DNA of 52,201 nt from Zygnema cylindricum (GCA_037447655.1 JBBHKE010000012.1:1-52201); one strand, 5' to 3'; shown: positions 9,020-20,047, counted from the first letter of the stretch. Numbers and translations: made by a program. Notes: generated by a model not told the origin, from the letters alone.

Positions 9020-9760
9020 TTACCGCATTAGTTTTAATACCGTTGCAAAGTTTAGTGGCACGGATTTCTATGGATGGAAGTATCAGATAAAGCATCTTTT
9101 GCGGTGTGACAAACTTTGGTCCGTTATCAACGACAACGAAGCGGAACCTTCCGATGCCGTCGCCAAATCCGCCCGGCTTATTCACAATGAGGAGGCGCAC
9201 TCTCGGCTGGTATTCACACTTGAAACTTCGTCGATCGATCTCATCCGTGACGCAACTTCTGCTCATAATGCTTGGACTCTGCTTTCTAGTGCGTTGCAAA
9301 ACAAGTCGTGGTTTACCAAACTACTCCTTCGATGCCAACTCAACACTTCTCAAAAAAATCCTACCGACTCTATTCAAGGATACATCAACTTAATCAAATC
9401 CATTGGTGTACGCCTCAAAAATATGGGTGCTGCTATCTTCGATGAAGACTATCTTAGGCAGCCTTCTAATGTCCTATTCGACATTTATGTCTTTTCGACA
9501 ACTCCTTCACAGTTTTCATCATTCTATCTTTAATTGCCTGTTTGGTCCACAAGAAGACCAAACAAAAATCTTTCCCCAATCCTTGGTGTAGCTCTAGCCA
9601 CGTTTCTTCTATCCATTCGTAATTCCAAAAATTCCTCTTGTCGTTATTGCCGTGTGTGTCCGGTCCTCAAACGCAAACCCGACGTCAAGGAAATTTTAGT
9701 CGTCCGAATGGAAGTGGGCACAATGTTGGGCGGAGCGTGTATCCCGATCAAACCTTAGTT
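9009..9760 (+). pseudogene. gag remnant of A1
   Basis: The open frame reads IGYGPYRISF, then VAKFSGTDFYGWKYQI and KLWSVI, then EEAHSRLVFTLE, then SAHNAWTLL. This is the copia gag (UBN2-type) pattern F-x-G-x-(N/D)-(Y/F)-x-x-W ... LW. It stops at 9533. Later frames contain SCRYCRVCPVLKRK, the remnant of the zinc-binding region seen intact in element B (SCRYCRVLDHIIDNCPALKRK region). The frame is broken repeatedly and the start codon in the LTR is mutated. Confidence 0.75.
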
Positions 9761-9839
9761 TACGAAGTAGTTTTACCAACAACCAACCACATTTTTGCGC
9801 CGACAAATCCATTTGTGCAATTCATTCCCTTCGGTCATC

Positions 9840-10140
9840 CTAATTTGGCGATCGCTTTCCATTTCCTCTGACTTCTTATCCCGTATCCTCTTCTTATCCC
9901 GTATCCTCAGTACGACTATGGTCCACTTGCCCTCCAAATTCGGCGGTGCTTGCCCCCAACCAAGCCAAACCGTACATATTGTTATTGTCCAAATTCGCAT
10001 ACGCCTTGAATTCCTCTTCCCTCTGATACGCTTTGAATTCGTCAACTCGCTCCCAATCCAAATTTGGCGATACCTGCTCTTAACCAGCCCAATTCGTATG
10101 CATCTTTATTGTCCGAATTCGGATACGCCTTAGAATTCCT
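9840..10140 (+). repeat. Imperfect repeats in the gag-protease linker of A1
   Basis: CTTATCCCGTATCCTC is repeated back to back near 9880-9908. CCAATTCGCATACGCCTTGAATTC-like and CCAAATTTGGCGAT-like segments recur near 9990-10130. They lie in the Pro/Thr-rich linker between gag and protease. Confidence 0.55.
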
Positions 10141-10170
10141 ATTTCCTCGTCGATTCTATATAATCATCCA

Positions 10171-10312
10171 ATTCTTGGATCGTTGATTCCGACGCCTCCC
10201 ACCATCTCTCTTCTCCATCCATTTGGTTCATCACCATCGGCCCTCTTTGTCCACCAATGACGATTCTACTTGGAAACAATGTCGCCCTCACGGCCACTCA
10301 CTTTGGCCTAGT
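10171..10312 (+). pseudogene. Protease remnant of A1
   Basis: Encodes SWIVDSDASHHLSSPSIWF, then LLGNNVALTATHFGL. It aligns with SWIVDSGASHHLSSRSDWF in element B. The catalytic Asp-Ser-Gly is Asp-Ser-Asp here, so the protease would be inactive. The frame is cut at 10313 by an AT-rich insertion. Confidence 0.75.
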
Positions 10313-10437
10313 CTCAAAAAAAGTATCCTAATAAAAAAATAAAAAAATATGTATAATAGACAATAAAGAATTTTTCAAAAAATGAACTAAAAAGGATTTT
10401 TTTTTTATATTTTTTTTCATTTTTATTTTTTTTCACC
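10313..10437. repeat. AT-rich insert, copy 1 (second copy at 13255-13373)
   Basis: TCTCAAAAAAAGTATCCTAATAAA ... AACTAAAAAGGATTTT... separates the two halves of the A1 protease region (THFGL before, QGATTVFSTTD after). GTATCCT near the left and AGGAT near the right give a weak inverted arrangement. The same insert marks the junction of the internal duplication at 13255. Confidence 0.5.
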
Positions 10438-10860
10438 TTGGCAAGGTGCTACGACTGTCTTCTCCACAACCGACGTAAAGTTCTTCTCAACTAATGACGA
10501 CAGAGTTGGCCTCAGGATCAAAACTGGATCCATCTACATTTTGTTTCACTTATCCACCATTAGGTTTGCCCACGTGGTCACACCTCCATCCACATCCACT
10601 CTGTCAAAGTGGCACATTCGCTAGGGCCACCTTTCCCAAAACGGCACCCATTTGTGTCACCTTAGTCTTTTCCGACGAAATTTTGACACCTTAAACAGTA
10701 TAGAATCGAAGGCATATTGAATTTGACAAATTGAAAAAAGCCTCGTCGTCCTTAGCGGTGACGTCGCTTTCAATGAAATGCTCTCATTTTTAAAATTCAG
10801 GATTCCATCATTTTGTCGCCTACTTCCGTATTTGCTCCTTCTCCAAGTCTTCTAGGTTTG
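10438..10860 (+). pseudogene. Post-protease and linker remnant of A1, integrase core deleted
   Basis: Reads QGATTVFSTTDVKFFSTNDD, then GLRIKTGSIYILF, then an integrase zinc-domain start (SKWHIR). It then jumps to CHLSLFRRNFDTL and to VVLSGDVAFNEMLSF. Compared with copy 2 and with element B, most of the integrase (zinc cluster to catalytic core) is deleted at about 10640. Several stops. Confidence 0.65.
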
Positions 10861-10894
10861 ACTGTGGATTCGGTGTGATTAAGTGTCTACTTAG

Positions 10895-11525
10895 ACTTTA
10901 TTCTGCATCTCCCAAAATTAAAGGTGACACCTCTTCCCGAACAACATTGCATCTCCCAAAATGAAAGGTGGCACCTCTTCCCGAACAACATTAACGGATG
11001 GCCTTTGCAATCCACCCCCAAACAATTTAGCATTCCAAATGCTGAAATTTTTGAATACCTAGTATCATGTTCCCTACTTGCCCAACCTACACATGCATCT
11101 CGAATACGAGTGTTGGGTGCTACTACCGCTTGTAATATCGTACTATAGTTCCTTTCCCAATCATACCAATCCAACGGACTCATACCGACCCCTAACCCTA
11201 TATTTATATGTGTGGTATCGATTGCCCCACAACAGTTGGGAAACTCAAATTTGGAGTTTTTAAATGCTGATATAAGTTGAATAAATCCCGTTCCGATTGG
11301 CCAATTGATCAACCGTGGCGTAAAGATGTCCCACACCGCTCGGCAAAATATTGTTTGTTTTCTTGACACCGTGGTTCCACTAACGCCAAATAGCTCTCCC
11401 ACTAAAGTTGTGTTTCTCGTTGCGAGACGGTAAATGACCATTTCTATTTGACGTTTCAGAGCAAGCTTCCTATTGGGAATGTTAACAAAACACGATCCTC
11501 GACCAAATATCCACAAGATATCGTG
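10895..11525 (-). pseudogene. PIF/Harbinger transposase fragment captured in A1 copy 1
   Basis: A minus-strand frame of about 209 residues. It includes an N-terminal helical part (KLALKRQIEMVIYRLATRN, GELFGVSGTTVSR), the first catalytic Asp in FPNCCGAIDTTHI, and the second in WASREHDTRYSKISAFG. These are the D-D spacing and contexts of the DDE_Tnp_4 nuclease of PIF/Harbinger transposases (GAIDGTHI; G-x-x-HDSR). The part with the third acidic residue is absent. The fragment lies antisense in the copia spacer between integrase and RT. A 41-43 bp segment (GCATCTCCCAAAAT...) at its 3' end is duplicated in tandem at 10908-10991. Element A2 lacks the fragment. Confidence 0.82.
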
Positions 11526-11903
11526 GAAGGCGAAACAGTTCTATACACTTATCATTATCATACCAAAAATCTTCCTATCCTCTCTCATTCCCTCATGACT
11601 TTCCCCAACCCCTTCAACAACCTTCTTTCTTTCCTTATCTCCACTCTTAACCGATCAACTTCTGCGTCTTTCCCCACATTCCCACTATCACGGACAAACT
11701 CCGATCCATACTTTCTAATCCCCATAATCCCCATCTATCCCACTGATCATTTTTACGTCATTCCACTTACAGCACCGGCACCACTTCCCATCACCATTCG
11801 CAAAAGTGAGAGAATCCAAGCACAACACCTTGCCCATGGCATCTTTAACACGGCTACTATAAATGTTCCCCTCTTTTTTTCTGTCGGCATGGCCATCCCT
11901 CAA
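11526..11903 (+). pseudogene. Integrase-RT linker remnant of A1 copy 1
   Basis: Ser/Pro/Leu-rich coding sequence ending SRTNSDPYFLIPIIPIYPTD, then RKSERIQAQHLAHGIFNTATINVP. The equivalent in B and A2 is the Pro/Ser-rich linker ending in a KSERIQA-type motif just before RT. Confidence 0.6.
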
Positions 11904-12455
11904 GATGGTCCTTATTGTGAAGGTACAAACTTGGGAGTTGGTGGAATTACTTAAAGACCAAAAATTTATAGGGTGTAAATAGGTGTTTATGTCAAATTTG
12001 GACCTGGATGTATTATTGAGAGATATGAGCTTAGGTTGGTAACAAAAAGACACACAAAAGAAATAATTATGCGGAAACTTTTTACACCTTTGTAAGGTTT
12101 CCGTCTTGAGGATCCTCTTGAGTATTGCAGCAGCGCAAAACATGGAGATACACAAACTGGATGTCAAGAGTGCGTTTGTGTATAGAGAAGTGAAGGGAAA
12201 AATTTACAAAAGTGCTTTTGTAAATAGAGCACGCTGGAAGAAATTAAACTCGATGTATCAGAGTAAAATTTCACCCTAAAATGGGTTATATTTCACAAAA
12301 CGCCAACAAATTAGAGTTAGAACGTCTTAATATTAAAGTAAATTTACAAATTTATCGATTGAAAGTATGACACGTCTTCAAAAACAGAAAAGATAACAAA
12401 CAAACTGCAAATGGTGACAGAACACAGAAAATATATTTTTTTGTGACGAATCCCA
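11904..12455. mobile_element. Unidentified insertion in A1 copy 1, with a copia RT scrap
   Basis: Copy 2 is continuous at the same point (CCTCAAGTTGCTGAATGG at about 18585-18602), so this interval is extra. It contains HKLDVKSAFVYREVKGKIYK on the plus strand at about 12150-12215, an RT palm motif (LDVKSAFLxG) of another copia family. No LTR pair or target duplication is visible. Confidence 0.55.
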
Positions 12456-13255
12456 GCCATGAATGCAAAGCTGTCACCGATTCTGAATTTCCGTCTCTCC
12501 TACGAAACGACACTTGAAAACTCACCTCTGTCGTCTCCCCGTGGCATAGAGGTCTTTGGCTCCAAATGGTTTTTAGAATGAAAACCAAATCCAATGGGAC
12601 CCTTGATCGCATCAAAACACACTTTGTCGCCAAAGGATTTTTTCAAATGGAGGGTGTAGACTTCACCGAAACTTACGCTCCAGTTGCCAAATTAACCTCC
12701 ATGCACGTTCTCATTTCTCTTGCGGCTGCCAAAGACAAACACGTTCATTATATCGACGTCCAAATTGCTTTCCTTTACAACACCCTTACCGAGAAAATCT
12801 TCCTCCGTCAACCGGAAAGGTATGTATCTCTCGGCATAGAACATCGGGTATGTTGCCTGCTCAAATCTCTCTATGGCTTTAAACACTTGAAGCCATCCTC
12901 CTTCGTGAAGGCTTCTTGAATTTTGATGCCGACTTTGGCCTCTTTCTTCGAGGCACCACGGACACACTCATCTTCCTTGTAATCTATGCCAATGACCTCT
13001 TTGTTGGCTCCTCCCTTTCCCTTATCTAACTTGTAAAAACTATGTTGAATGCTCATATCTCCATGACTGACCTAAGGGAAGTCAAATACCGTCTCACCAT
13101 ATCTGTAGGTAGAGATCGTCCATCACGAACCCTCTATCTTTCCCAGAAAAAGACCAGATTCTCTACGACAGCTTGCACCTCTATCTCTACACCATAAGAT
13201 CCCAATATGAAGATTGTCAAAAACTCCGGTGGGCCTGTCTATTGAGATATACATG
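12456..13255 (+). pseudogene. Reverse transcriptase fragment, A1 copy 1
   Basis: Reads FVAKGFFQMEGVDFTETYAPV, then HYIDVQIAFLYNTL, then RVCCLLKSLYGFKHLKP. It then continues in other frames with VIYANDLFVG where B has VIYVDDLLLA, so the catalytic VDD is AND. It ends abruptly at GATATACATGATC, where the internal duplication joins. Confidence 0.75.
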
Positions 13256-14188
13256 ATCTCAAAAAAGGTATCCTAAAAAAAAAAAAAAAACAATCAAACT
13301 AAAAAAAAAGGGATTCTTTAGAAAAAATGGTATTTTTCAAAAAAGGAACTAAAAAGGATATATTTTTTTTTCACCTTGGCAAGGTGCTGCGACTGTCTTT
13401 TCCACAACCGACGTAAAGTTCTTCTCAACCAATGACGACAGAGTTGGCCTCGGGATCAAAACTGGATCCATTTACATTTCGTTTCAATTCTCCACCATTA
13501 GGTTAGCCCACGTGGTCACACCTTTATCCACATCCACTCTATCAAAGTGGCAAATTCGCTATGGCCACCTTTTTTCTTAGTCTGGCTTGCACCAATTAAC
13601 CAAAGGACTCGTCAGTGGCTTAAAATCGTTTATGAACAAACAATTAATCTTTTGCTTTGGTTACATTGAGGGTAAATGTGGGAGACCCTCATTTCCCTCC
13701 CACACTTTCAAAACTTCCCATCCACTCCAATTTATTCATTCCGATCTTTACTGACCTATGTCCACACCCAGTCCCATCGGTGCACTTTGCTTCGTCACCT
13801 TTATTGATGACACCACCCATTTCTGTCACCTTTGTCTTTTCCGACGAAATTTTGACACCTTAAAATAACTCAAAGAACACAAAGCTCTCGCTGAAAATCA
13901 ATTATCTAGTCTCCTCAAAACTCTTCATACCGACAACGGGGCCGAGTACTCCTCCAATGATTTTTTTCCATTTCACACAAGTCACAGAACCACTTACCTA
14001 TCCACAACCACCAATACTTCGCAACAAAATGGCGTTTCCAAATGGTACAATCGTAACGTCTTTAACATTGCTAGCTCCATGTTACATAATGCAGTGTGCC
14101 CACTACATCATTTTGGCAGTATTGGTTGCAACAACAAATTAAATTCAAAATCGCTATACAGGTGTCACTCCGTACAAAGCATGGACAT
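13256..14188 (+). pseudogene. Integrase region of A1 copy 2
   Basis: Begins with the second AT-rich insert, then post-protease sequence, then integrase with GH..., KTLHTDNGAEYSS-like and TSQQNGVSKWYNR. These match the first half of the integrase core ([17 protein letters not shown]). It is cut at 14188 by element C and resumes at 16553. Confidence 0.65.
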
Positions 14189-15423
14189 TGTTGAAATTTA
14201 TGTATTTTCTAGGTTTGTATTGGAAAAATAAATAGAGTAAGTAAGCAAAGGCAACCTGCTTCTCGCTCAACTCTCTCCGGTCCCCATACTTGTTGCAGTC
14301 ACTAAAGACAAGAGAGAGAGCTCGAGCCATGGCTGTCTAAAGAGGATAGGCTAAGTCGTAGTTTGTACCAAAATGTGTATGCCGGATCCAGGATTTGATC
14401 CTGGTACCTACATCCCATAATAGACGATAGCTTTAGCCTATAGCTTAGAGTCAGCGATGCAATATGTAGGGTACAATAGGTATTTATAAATGTACAAGAA
14501 GAGAATTCTAACTAACTAACAAATAACCAAAACCTGCCCTACACCAGATTTGAACCATGGTTTATGGTTATATTTGTATAGGCATGCCTTATCCAATAAT
14601 GCGTTGACGAAACGATACACGTTTCGGGTTTCAAAAATATATAAACGTTAACGCAACAGCTAATTAACAGCAGACTAACGAAAAGGAGCAATTCATGCAT
14701 CTTCGCAAATCTGAACCGTGTAAAATATGTTTTGATCGGACGGCCGCCATTGTAGCCGCCACGCGAACTGAGCTTTTGGCGGCATTTGGAGATAGCGTCA
14801 CAAGATTCCACGTGGCGCCACATTATTTGATACCGGAGAAGATGGGAGGAGGATCCATGGCTCCCGATTTCACAGGTGTCACCTTGAAGACCATGTCGTA
14901 CAATGGTCGTACAATAAGTACATCTCCTATTGTACCTTCTTGTACTATATAGTGTTCCTATTGGACTAGGGTTTAGTAGTAGGTAGTCGTGAGTAGGCAG
15001 ACCAAGACTTAGTGATATTTAGGTACCTCTCTCTAAGAGAGCTTGTATCTATAAAGGTCATCTTTGACCAGCCATAACTTAATGCTCAGGTGAGCAAATT
15101 CAGTGATTCTTTTTGCTGCGGACTCAGGGGAGTCCAAGCTACACAAGGGTGCAGTCGGTCAGAGTCTTTTCGTGCCAGGGTGGCACTTATTCAGTGGGAA
15201 ATTCAAAGTGGGGAATATTGTCCAAAACACATATTCAAGCTTTGCATTTTGTGGTGGAACAAAGCACACAGAAGGTCTTCTCTTCACAGGGGTGAAGGTG
15301 TATTGCGGTTCTAATTGTCAAGGATCATTCATTTGGGTTTATATCAACTTGGATTCGGCACTATCTAGATTAGCTTCTTTTGGATCTGCGAATTCTGTGG
15401 GCAATGAAGCCCATAGAATTTCA
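14189..15423 (+). repeat. 5' LTR of element C
   Basis: About 1.2 kb. The last ~500 bp (from ACATCTCCTATTGTACC at 14920) is repeated at 16049-16552. It contains two tRNA-T-arm-like strings at about 14391-14410 and 14547-14556, but no full tRNA fold. Confidence 0.75.
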
Positions 15424-15438
15424 CGTTATGGGCCCACC
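15424..15438 (+). promoter_or_regulatory. Primer-binding site of element C
   Basis: CGTTATGGGCCCACC directly follows the LTR. Bases GTTATGGGCCCACC are an exact 14-base complement of the 5' side and loop of the plant initiator tRNA-Met anticodon arm (GGTGGGCCCATAAC), as I remember that tRNA. The match is longer than in A and B. Confidence 0.78.
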
Positions 15439-16048
15439 ATATAGGGTGCATATGTTCGATGGAACAGACTTCACTTATTGGGAGTTTATTATGGAGGGAT
15501 TGCTTTTCGAGAAGCACTTATGGGGAATTGTTTCGGGACAAGTGAGATGTGTGCCACCTGACTTTGGAGGAGGTTACTATGGAGAATCATCTGATGCTGC
15601 CCAAAATATATACCGGAGTTCAGATGAATCAAAAGGTGAAGGGAAAAACCTTTCCGTGGATGGGGAAATAGGGGAGAAGGATAAAGGGACACTTATGGTG
15701 TGGGGAGCTATGCTCTCCGCCACATCTTCACTTAGAGGGGTTATAAGTAAAACTGAAGTAAATGATAGTAAAATTTAGGAGTATAAAAACACTATAGCAA
15801 AACATCTTATACTTAGATATGTGTCTAAGTCCATAGCTATCACTCTTTTAGGTCTTACCAAGTCTTCGGAAATATGGGACTATTCAGAGGCAGCAGTTAG
15901 TATAACAGGAAATAAATGCCTATGTTTATAAAGGCGGTAACATGATAGAGTTTTGCAATGATATTGCTGCGTTACATGTTGAGCTTGCTAGTGCGGGGTA
16001 TGTAGAATCTGAGGAGAGAAAGATCAATACACTACTCATGAAACTCCC
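15428..16048 (+). pseudogene. gag remnant of element C
   Basis: MGPPYRVHMFDGTDFTYWEF, then LLFEKHLWGIV, the UBN2-type gag start of copia (F-x-G-x-(N/D)-x-x-W ... LW). The ATG lies inside the primer site. A TAG stops the frame at 15776-15778. Related gag sequence continues in other frames (AKHLILRYVSKSIAIT; ERKINTLLMKLP) to the deletion point. Confidence 0.65.
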
Positions 16049-16552
16049 ACATCTCCTATTGTACCTTCTTGTACTATATAGTGTTCCTATTGGACTAGGG
16101 TTTAGTAGTAGGTAGTCGTGAGTAGGCAGACCAAGACTTAGTGATATTTAGGTACCTCTCTCTAAGAGAGCTTGTATCTATAAAGGTCATCTTTGACCAG
16201 CCATAACTTAATGCTCGGGTGAGAAAATTCAGTGATTCTTTTTGCTACGGTCTCAAGGGAGTCCAAGCTACACAAGGGTGTAGTCGGTCAGAATCTTTGC
16301 GTGCTAGGGTGGCACTTATTCAGTGGGAAAGTCAAAGTGGGGAATATTGTCCAAAACACATATTCAAGCTTTGCTTTCTGTGGTGGAACTGAGCACAAAG
16401 AAGGTCTTCTCTTCACAGGGGTTAAGGTGTATTGGGGTTCTAATTGTCAAGGATCATTTATTTGGGTTTATATCAACTAGGAGTCGGCACTATCTAGATT
16501 AGCTTCTTTTGGATCTGTGAATTTTGTGGGCAATGGAGCCCATAGAATTTTA
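16049..16552 (+). repeat. 3' LTR remnant of element C
   Basis: About 504 bp, roughly 95% identical to 14920-15423 by eye. 5'-truncated. Confidence 0.8.
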
Positions 16553-16878
16553 GACATGTTACAAATTTGATGTTTCTTACCTCCGAATATTCTGTTGCAA
16601 CGCCCAAATCAAATATTTGGCTCATATTAGCGAGCAGTCGCGCTAAACACGGCGTTCCAGTCGGCCACACGACGCTCTAATCGACCAAGGTAAAGAAACA
16701 AAGGCATACTGAATTTAGCAAATTGAAAAAAACCTCATCTTCCTTAGCGGTGACGTTACCTTCAATGAAATGCTCTCCTCTTTCAAATCCACGATTCCAT
16801 CATTTTGTCGCTTCTTTTCGCATCTGCTCCTTCTCCATGTCTTCTAGGTTTGACTCTGGATAAGGTGTGATTAAGTGT
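16553..16878 (+). pseudogene. Integrase C-terminus and linker of A1 copy 2
   Basis: Reads VTNLMFLTSEYSVATPKSN and later SLAVTLPSMKCS, aligning with copy 1 (about 10690-10886) and with the A2 equivalent (NRTFLTAEYLVATLRS). The frame resumes exactly after element C. Confidence 0.6.
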
Positions 16879-16886
16879 CTACTTAG

Positions 16887-17714
16887 TAGTGTTGGGTATC
16901 GAGGACCATTTGCCGACATTCGATATATATCAAATTTCAGGTACCCGATAATCGATATATCACTTCGATATATCGGAAAGTTAAATATCGCGATATATCG
17001 CCGGTATATTGCCGATATATCGTATCGTCGATATATCGAGGCTTTTTAAAACAAAAAATTAAAACTATTTTTGCTACTGCAGCTAGTACTAATGCTGCTG
17101 CAGCTAAAGTGAATATTCAGAAATATTCATAAGCATTTCAGTGTCATTATCCTCTTCACCTGCCATGCTTCCTCCCATCCCTTGGGAATCCATGGAGAAA
17201 ACTAAAAGTGTAACCTTTCTATAATAATAGTAACTGGAAATGGATAAGCGGTAATGGCTACCAATCTGCAGATTGGTAGATGACTGCAATAATGCCTGCA
17301 GATTGGTAGGTATTCCTGCCTGAAAGCATGAAAAGAACAATCTGCAATTTTTTTTTTCAGATTATACATTGACTTAATTAGTGTGACCTTTTCGTATGTG
17401 AAATCTCTACATACTAAATAATTAATAATATGAATTACGAAATTATTATTTTTTTGTCGGTTACATTTTGCGGCGTTTACCTTTAAGTCACCCAACGAAA
17501 ATCACGTCGTACGTGGCGTATCAAACAATTTGTCTTTATCGCTAAAATAGCATATTATATAAAACATTGAATTTAAAAAATACTATATATCGCGATATAT
17601 AACGCGATAATTTGTTGGTCTCGGTACGATATATCGAGAAGTTTGCTCGATCAATATTCGATATATCGAATATCGAAATTATCGCGATATGAAATTGCCC
17701 GATACCCAACACTA
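16887..17714. mobile_element. Non-autonomous hAT element in A1 copy 2
   Basis: 828 bp with terminal inverted repeats TAGTGTTGGGTATCG / CGATACCCAACACTA and a perfect 8 bp target duplication CTACTTAG (16879-16886 and 17715-17722). Copy 1 of the host element has the unfilled site with a single CTACTTAG at 10887-10894. Subterminal regions are packed with CGATATATCG-type repeats on both sides. The 8 bp duplication and TAGNG terminus are the hAT signature. No transposase motif is visible, so it would need one in trans. Confidence 0.93.
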
Positions 17715-17722
17715 CTACTTAG

Positions 17723-18320
17723 ACTATATTGTGCATCTCCCAAAATGAAAGGTGTCACCTCATCCCGAACAACATTAACGGATGGCCTTTGCAGTCCTCC
17801 CCCAAACAATATTGCATTCCCTATGCCGGAATTTTCGAATACCCAGTATCGTGTACACTACTTGCCCAACATACACATGCATTTAGAATACGAATGTTGG
17901 GTGCTACTACCGCTTGTAATATCGTACTATAGTTTTTTCCCCAATCATACCAATCCGACGGCCTCATACCAATCCCTAACCCTATATTTACATGTGTGGC
18001 ATCGATTACCCCCCAACAGTTGAGAAACTAAAATTTGTAGTCTTTAAATGTTGATATAAGTTGATTAAATCTCGTTCCGATTGGCCAATTGATCAACCGT
18101 GGCGTAAAGGTGTCCCACACCGCTCGGTAGAATATTGTTTGTTTCCTTGACACCATGGTTCCACTAATGCCAAAGAGCTCTCCCACTAAAGCAGTTGTGT
18201 TTCTCGTGGCAAGACAGTAAATGTCCATTTCCATTTGACGTTTCAGAGCAAGCTTCCTATTGGGAATGTTAGCAAAACACGATCTTCGACCAAATAATCC
18301 ACAAGACATCGTGGAATCGA
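17723..18320 (-). pseudogene. PIF/Harbinger transposase fragment in A1 copy 2
   Basis: Same fragment as at 10895-11525, at the same place in the copia backbone. Minus-strand KLALKRQMEMDIYCLATRN and GELFGISGTMVSR, then a TAG, then WGVIDATHVNIG and SSVHDTGYSKI. First Asp context is GVID instead of GAID. It lacks the internal 41-43 bp duplication of copy 1. Confidence 0.8.
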
Positions 18321-18589
18321 AACAGTTCTACCCATCAACCTCCGCATCTTTCCCCATATTCCCACTATCACCTCCACTCGGACAAACTTCGATCCATACT
18401 TTCTAATCCCCATAATCCCCATCCATCCCACTGATCATTTTTACGCCATTCCACTTACAGCACCTGCACCACTTCCCATCACCACTCGCAAAAGTGAGAG
18501 AATCCAAGCACAACACCTCGCCCATGGCATCGTTAACACGGCTACCATTGATGTTCCCCTCTTTTTTTTCTGTCGGCATGGCCATCCCT

Positions 18590-20040
18590 CAAGTTGCTGA
18601 ATGGAAAGCTGCCACCGATTCTGAATTTGCATCTCTCCAACGAAACGACACTTGAGAACTCACCTCTCTCTCCCCGGGGTAGAGAGGTCTTTGGCTCCAA
18701 ATGGTTTTTAGAATGAAAACCAAATTCAATGGGACCCTTTATCACATCAAAGCACACTTTGTGGCTAAAGGATTTTTTCAAATGGAGGGTGTGGAATTCA
18801 CTTAAACTTACGCTCCAGTTGTCATATTTACCTCCATGCACGTTCTCCTTTCTCTTGCGGCTGCCAAAGACAGGCACGCTCATTATATGGAAGTCCAAAC
18901 TGCTTTCCTTTACAACACCCTTACCGAAAAAATCTTCCTCCGTCAACCGCAAAGGTATGTATCTCCCGGCATGGAACATCTAGTATGCCGCCTCCTCAAA
19001 TCTCTCTATGGCCTTAAACACTTGAAGCCATCCTCCTTCGTGAAGGCTTCTTGAATTTTGATGATGACTTTGGCCTCTTTTCTTCGAGGCACCACAGACA
19101 CACTCATCATCCTTGTAATCTATGTCAATGACCTCTTTGCTGGCCCCTCCTTTTCCCTTATCCAACTTGTAAAAACTATGTTGAACGCTCACTTCTCCAT
19201 GACAAACCTTAGGGAAGTCAAGTACCGTCTCACCATATCTGTAGGTAGAGATCGTCCATCTCGAACCCTCTATCTTTCCCAAGAAAATTACATTGGTGAA
19301 ATTTTGACCAGATTCTCTACGGCAGCTTGCACCTCTATCTCTACACCATTAGATCCCAATATCAAGTTTATCAAAAACTCCGGTTGGCCTGTCCATGGAG
19401 ATATACATGATCAGTTTGGGTTCATTGTTGGTAGTTTAATGTATGCCATGACCGAAACCCGTCGGGACATTGCTGTTGTTGTTGGCCCGTTAAGTCAATT
19501 TGTCTTTAATCCCACTTCTATCCATCTCCTTAAGCAGCCAAAAGAGTGCTCAAAAGTTCCTCACCTCCCAATCTTGTCGGCCACTGCGACGCAGACCGGT
19601 GGGGGTGATGTGATCTGGATTCCCCCTGCGACAATCTGCTTTTCCCGCGGAGGTGCCCTTGTTACTTGGGCCTCCAAGAAGCAACCAATAGTTGCTTTGT
19701 CCTCCACCGAAGCAAAATACATGGCTGCCACCCACTCCTCTAAGGAGGCTCTTTGGCTTCAATCCCTTCTCCTCAGCTTACAATTGTGCCAATTCTCTGC
19801 CACCACCATTTTCTATGACTCCCAAGGGGCCCTTGCCCTCATGAACAATCCGGTTCATCATGGTCATACGAAGCATATTGACATACAGTTTCATTTTACC
19901 CGCGACGCCATTGCTGGTGGCACTGTCCTTTTTCACTACTGCCCCACTTTCTCCAAATGGTTGATTTTTTGACTAAAGTCCTTCCCCGTCCTCAGTTTGA
20001 AGATCACCGAACCTCCACTGGTCTTCGTTTCTCGCAAAGC
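18590..20040 (+). pseudogene. Reverse transcriptase and RNase H of A1 copy 2
   Basis: RT: HYMEVQTAFLYNTLTEKIFLR, VCRLLKSLYGLKHLKP, VIYVNDLFAG (catalytic VDD is VND), MTNLREVKYRLTI. RNase H: PIVALSSTEAKYMAATHSSKE, FYDSQGALALMNNP, KHIDIQFHFTRD. It ends 1 codon after WLIF with a stop at the position of the normal LADFLTK tail. The main frame 19058-19972 is long but its active sites are altered. Similar to element B pol, which is the better preserved version. Confidence 0.85.
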
Positions 20041-20047
20041 AGAGGGG
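20037..20047 (+). promoter_or_regulatory. Polypurine tract of A1
   Basis: AAGCAGAGGGG directly upstream of the 3' LTR start TGTTGG; it would prime plus-strand synthesis. Confidence 0.65.

Larger units (their letters stand above)
14189..16552 (+). mobile_element. Copia-type element C, nested in A1, internally deleted
   Basis: Flanked by a perfect 5 bp target duplication, GACAT (14184-14188 and 16553-16557). It begins TGTTGAAATTTATG. The 5' LTR is 14189-15423 and ends TTTCA; the 3' LTR remnant is 16049-16552 and ends TTTTA. The internal part is only about 625 bp of gag. The 3' LTR lacks its first ~730 bp, so one deletion removed all of pol and the beginning of the 3' LTR. The A1 integrase reading continues on both sides. 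Confidence 0.85.

Noticed and set aside
14380-14415. tRNA-like T-arm (CCAGG-loop-CCTGG on the minus strand) in the LTR of element C
   Set aside because: The T-loop fits, but no matching acceptor stem, anticodon arm or D-arm lies at the right distance.
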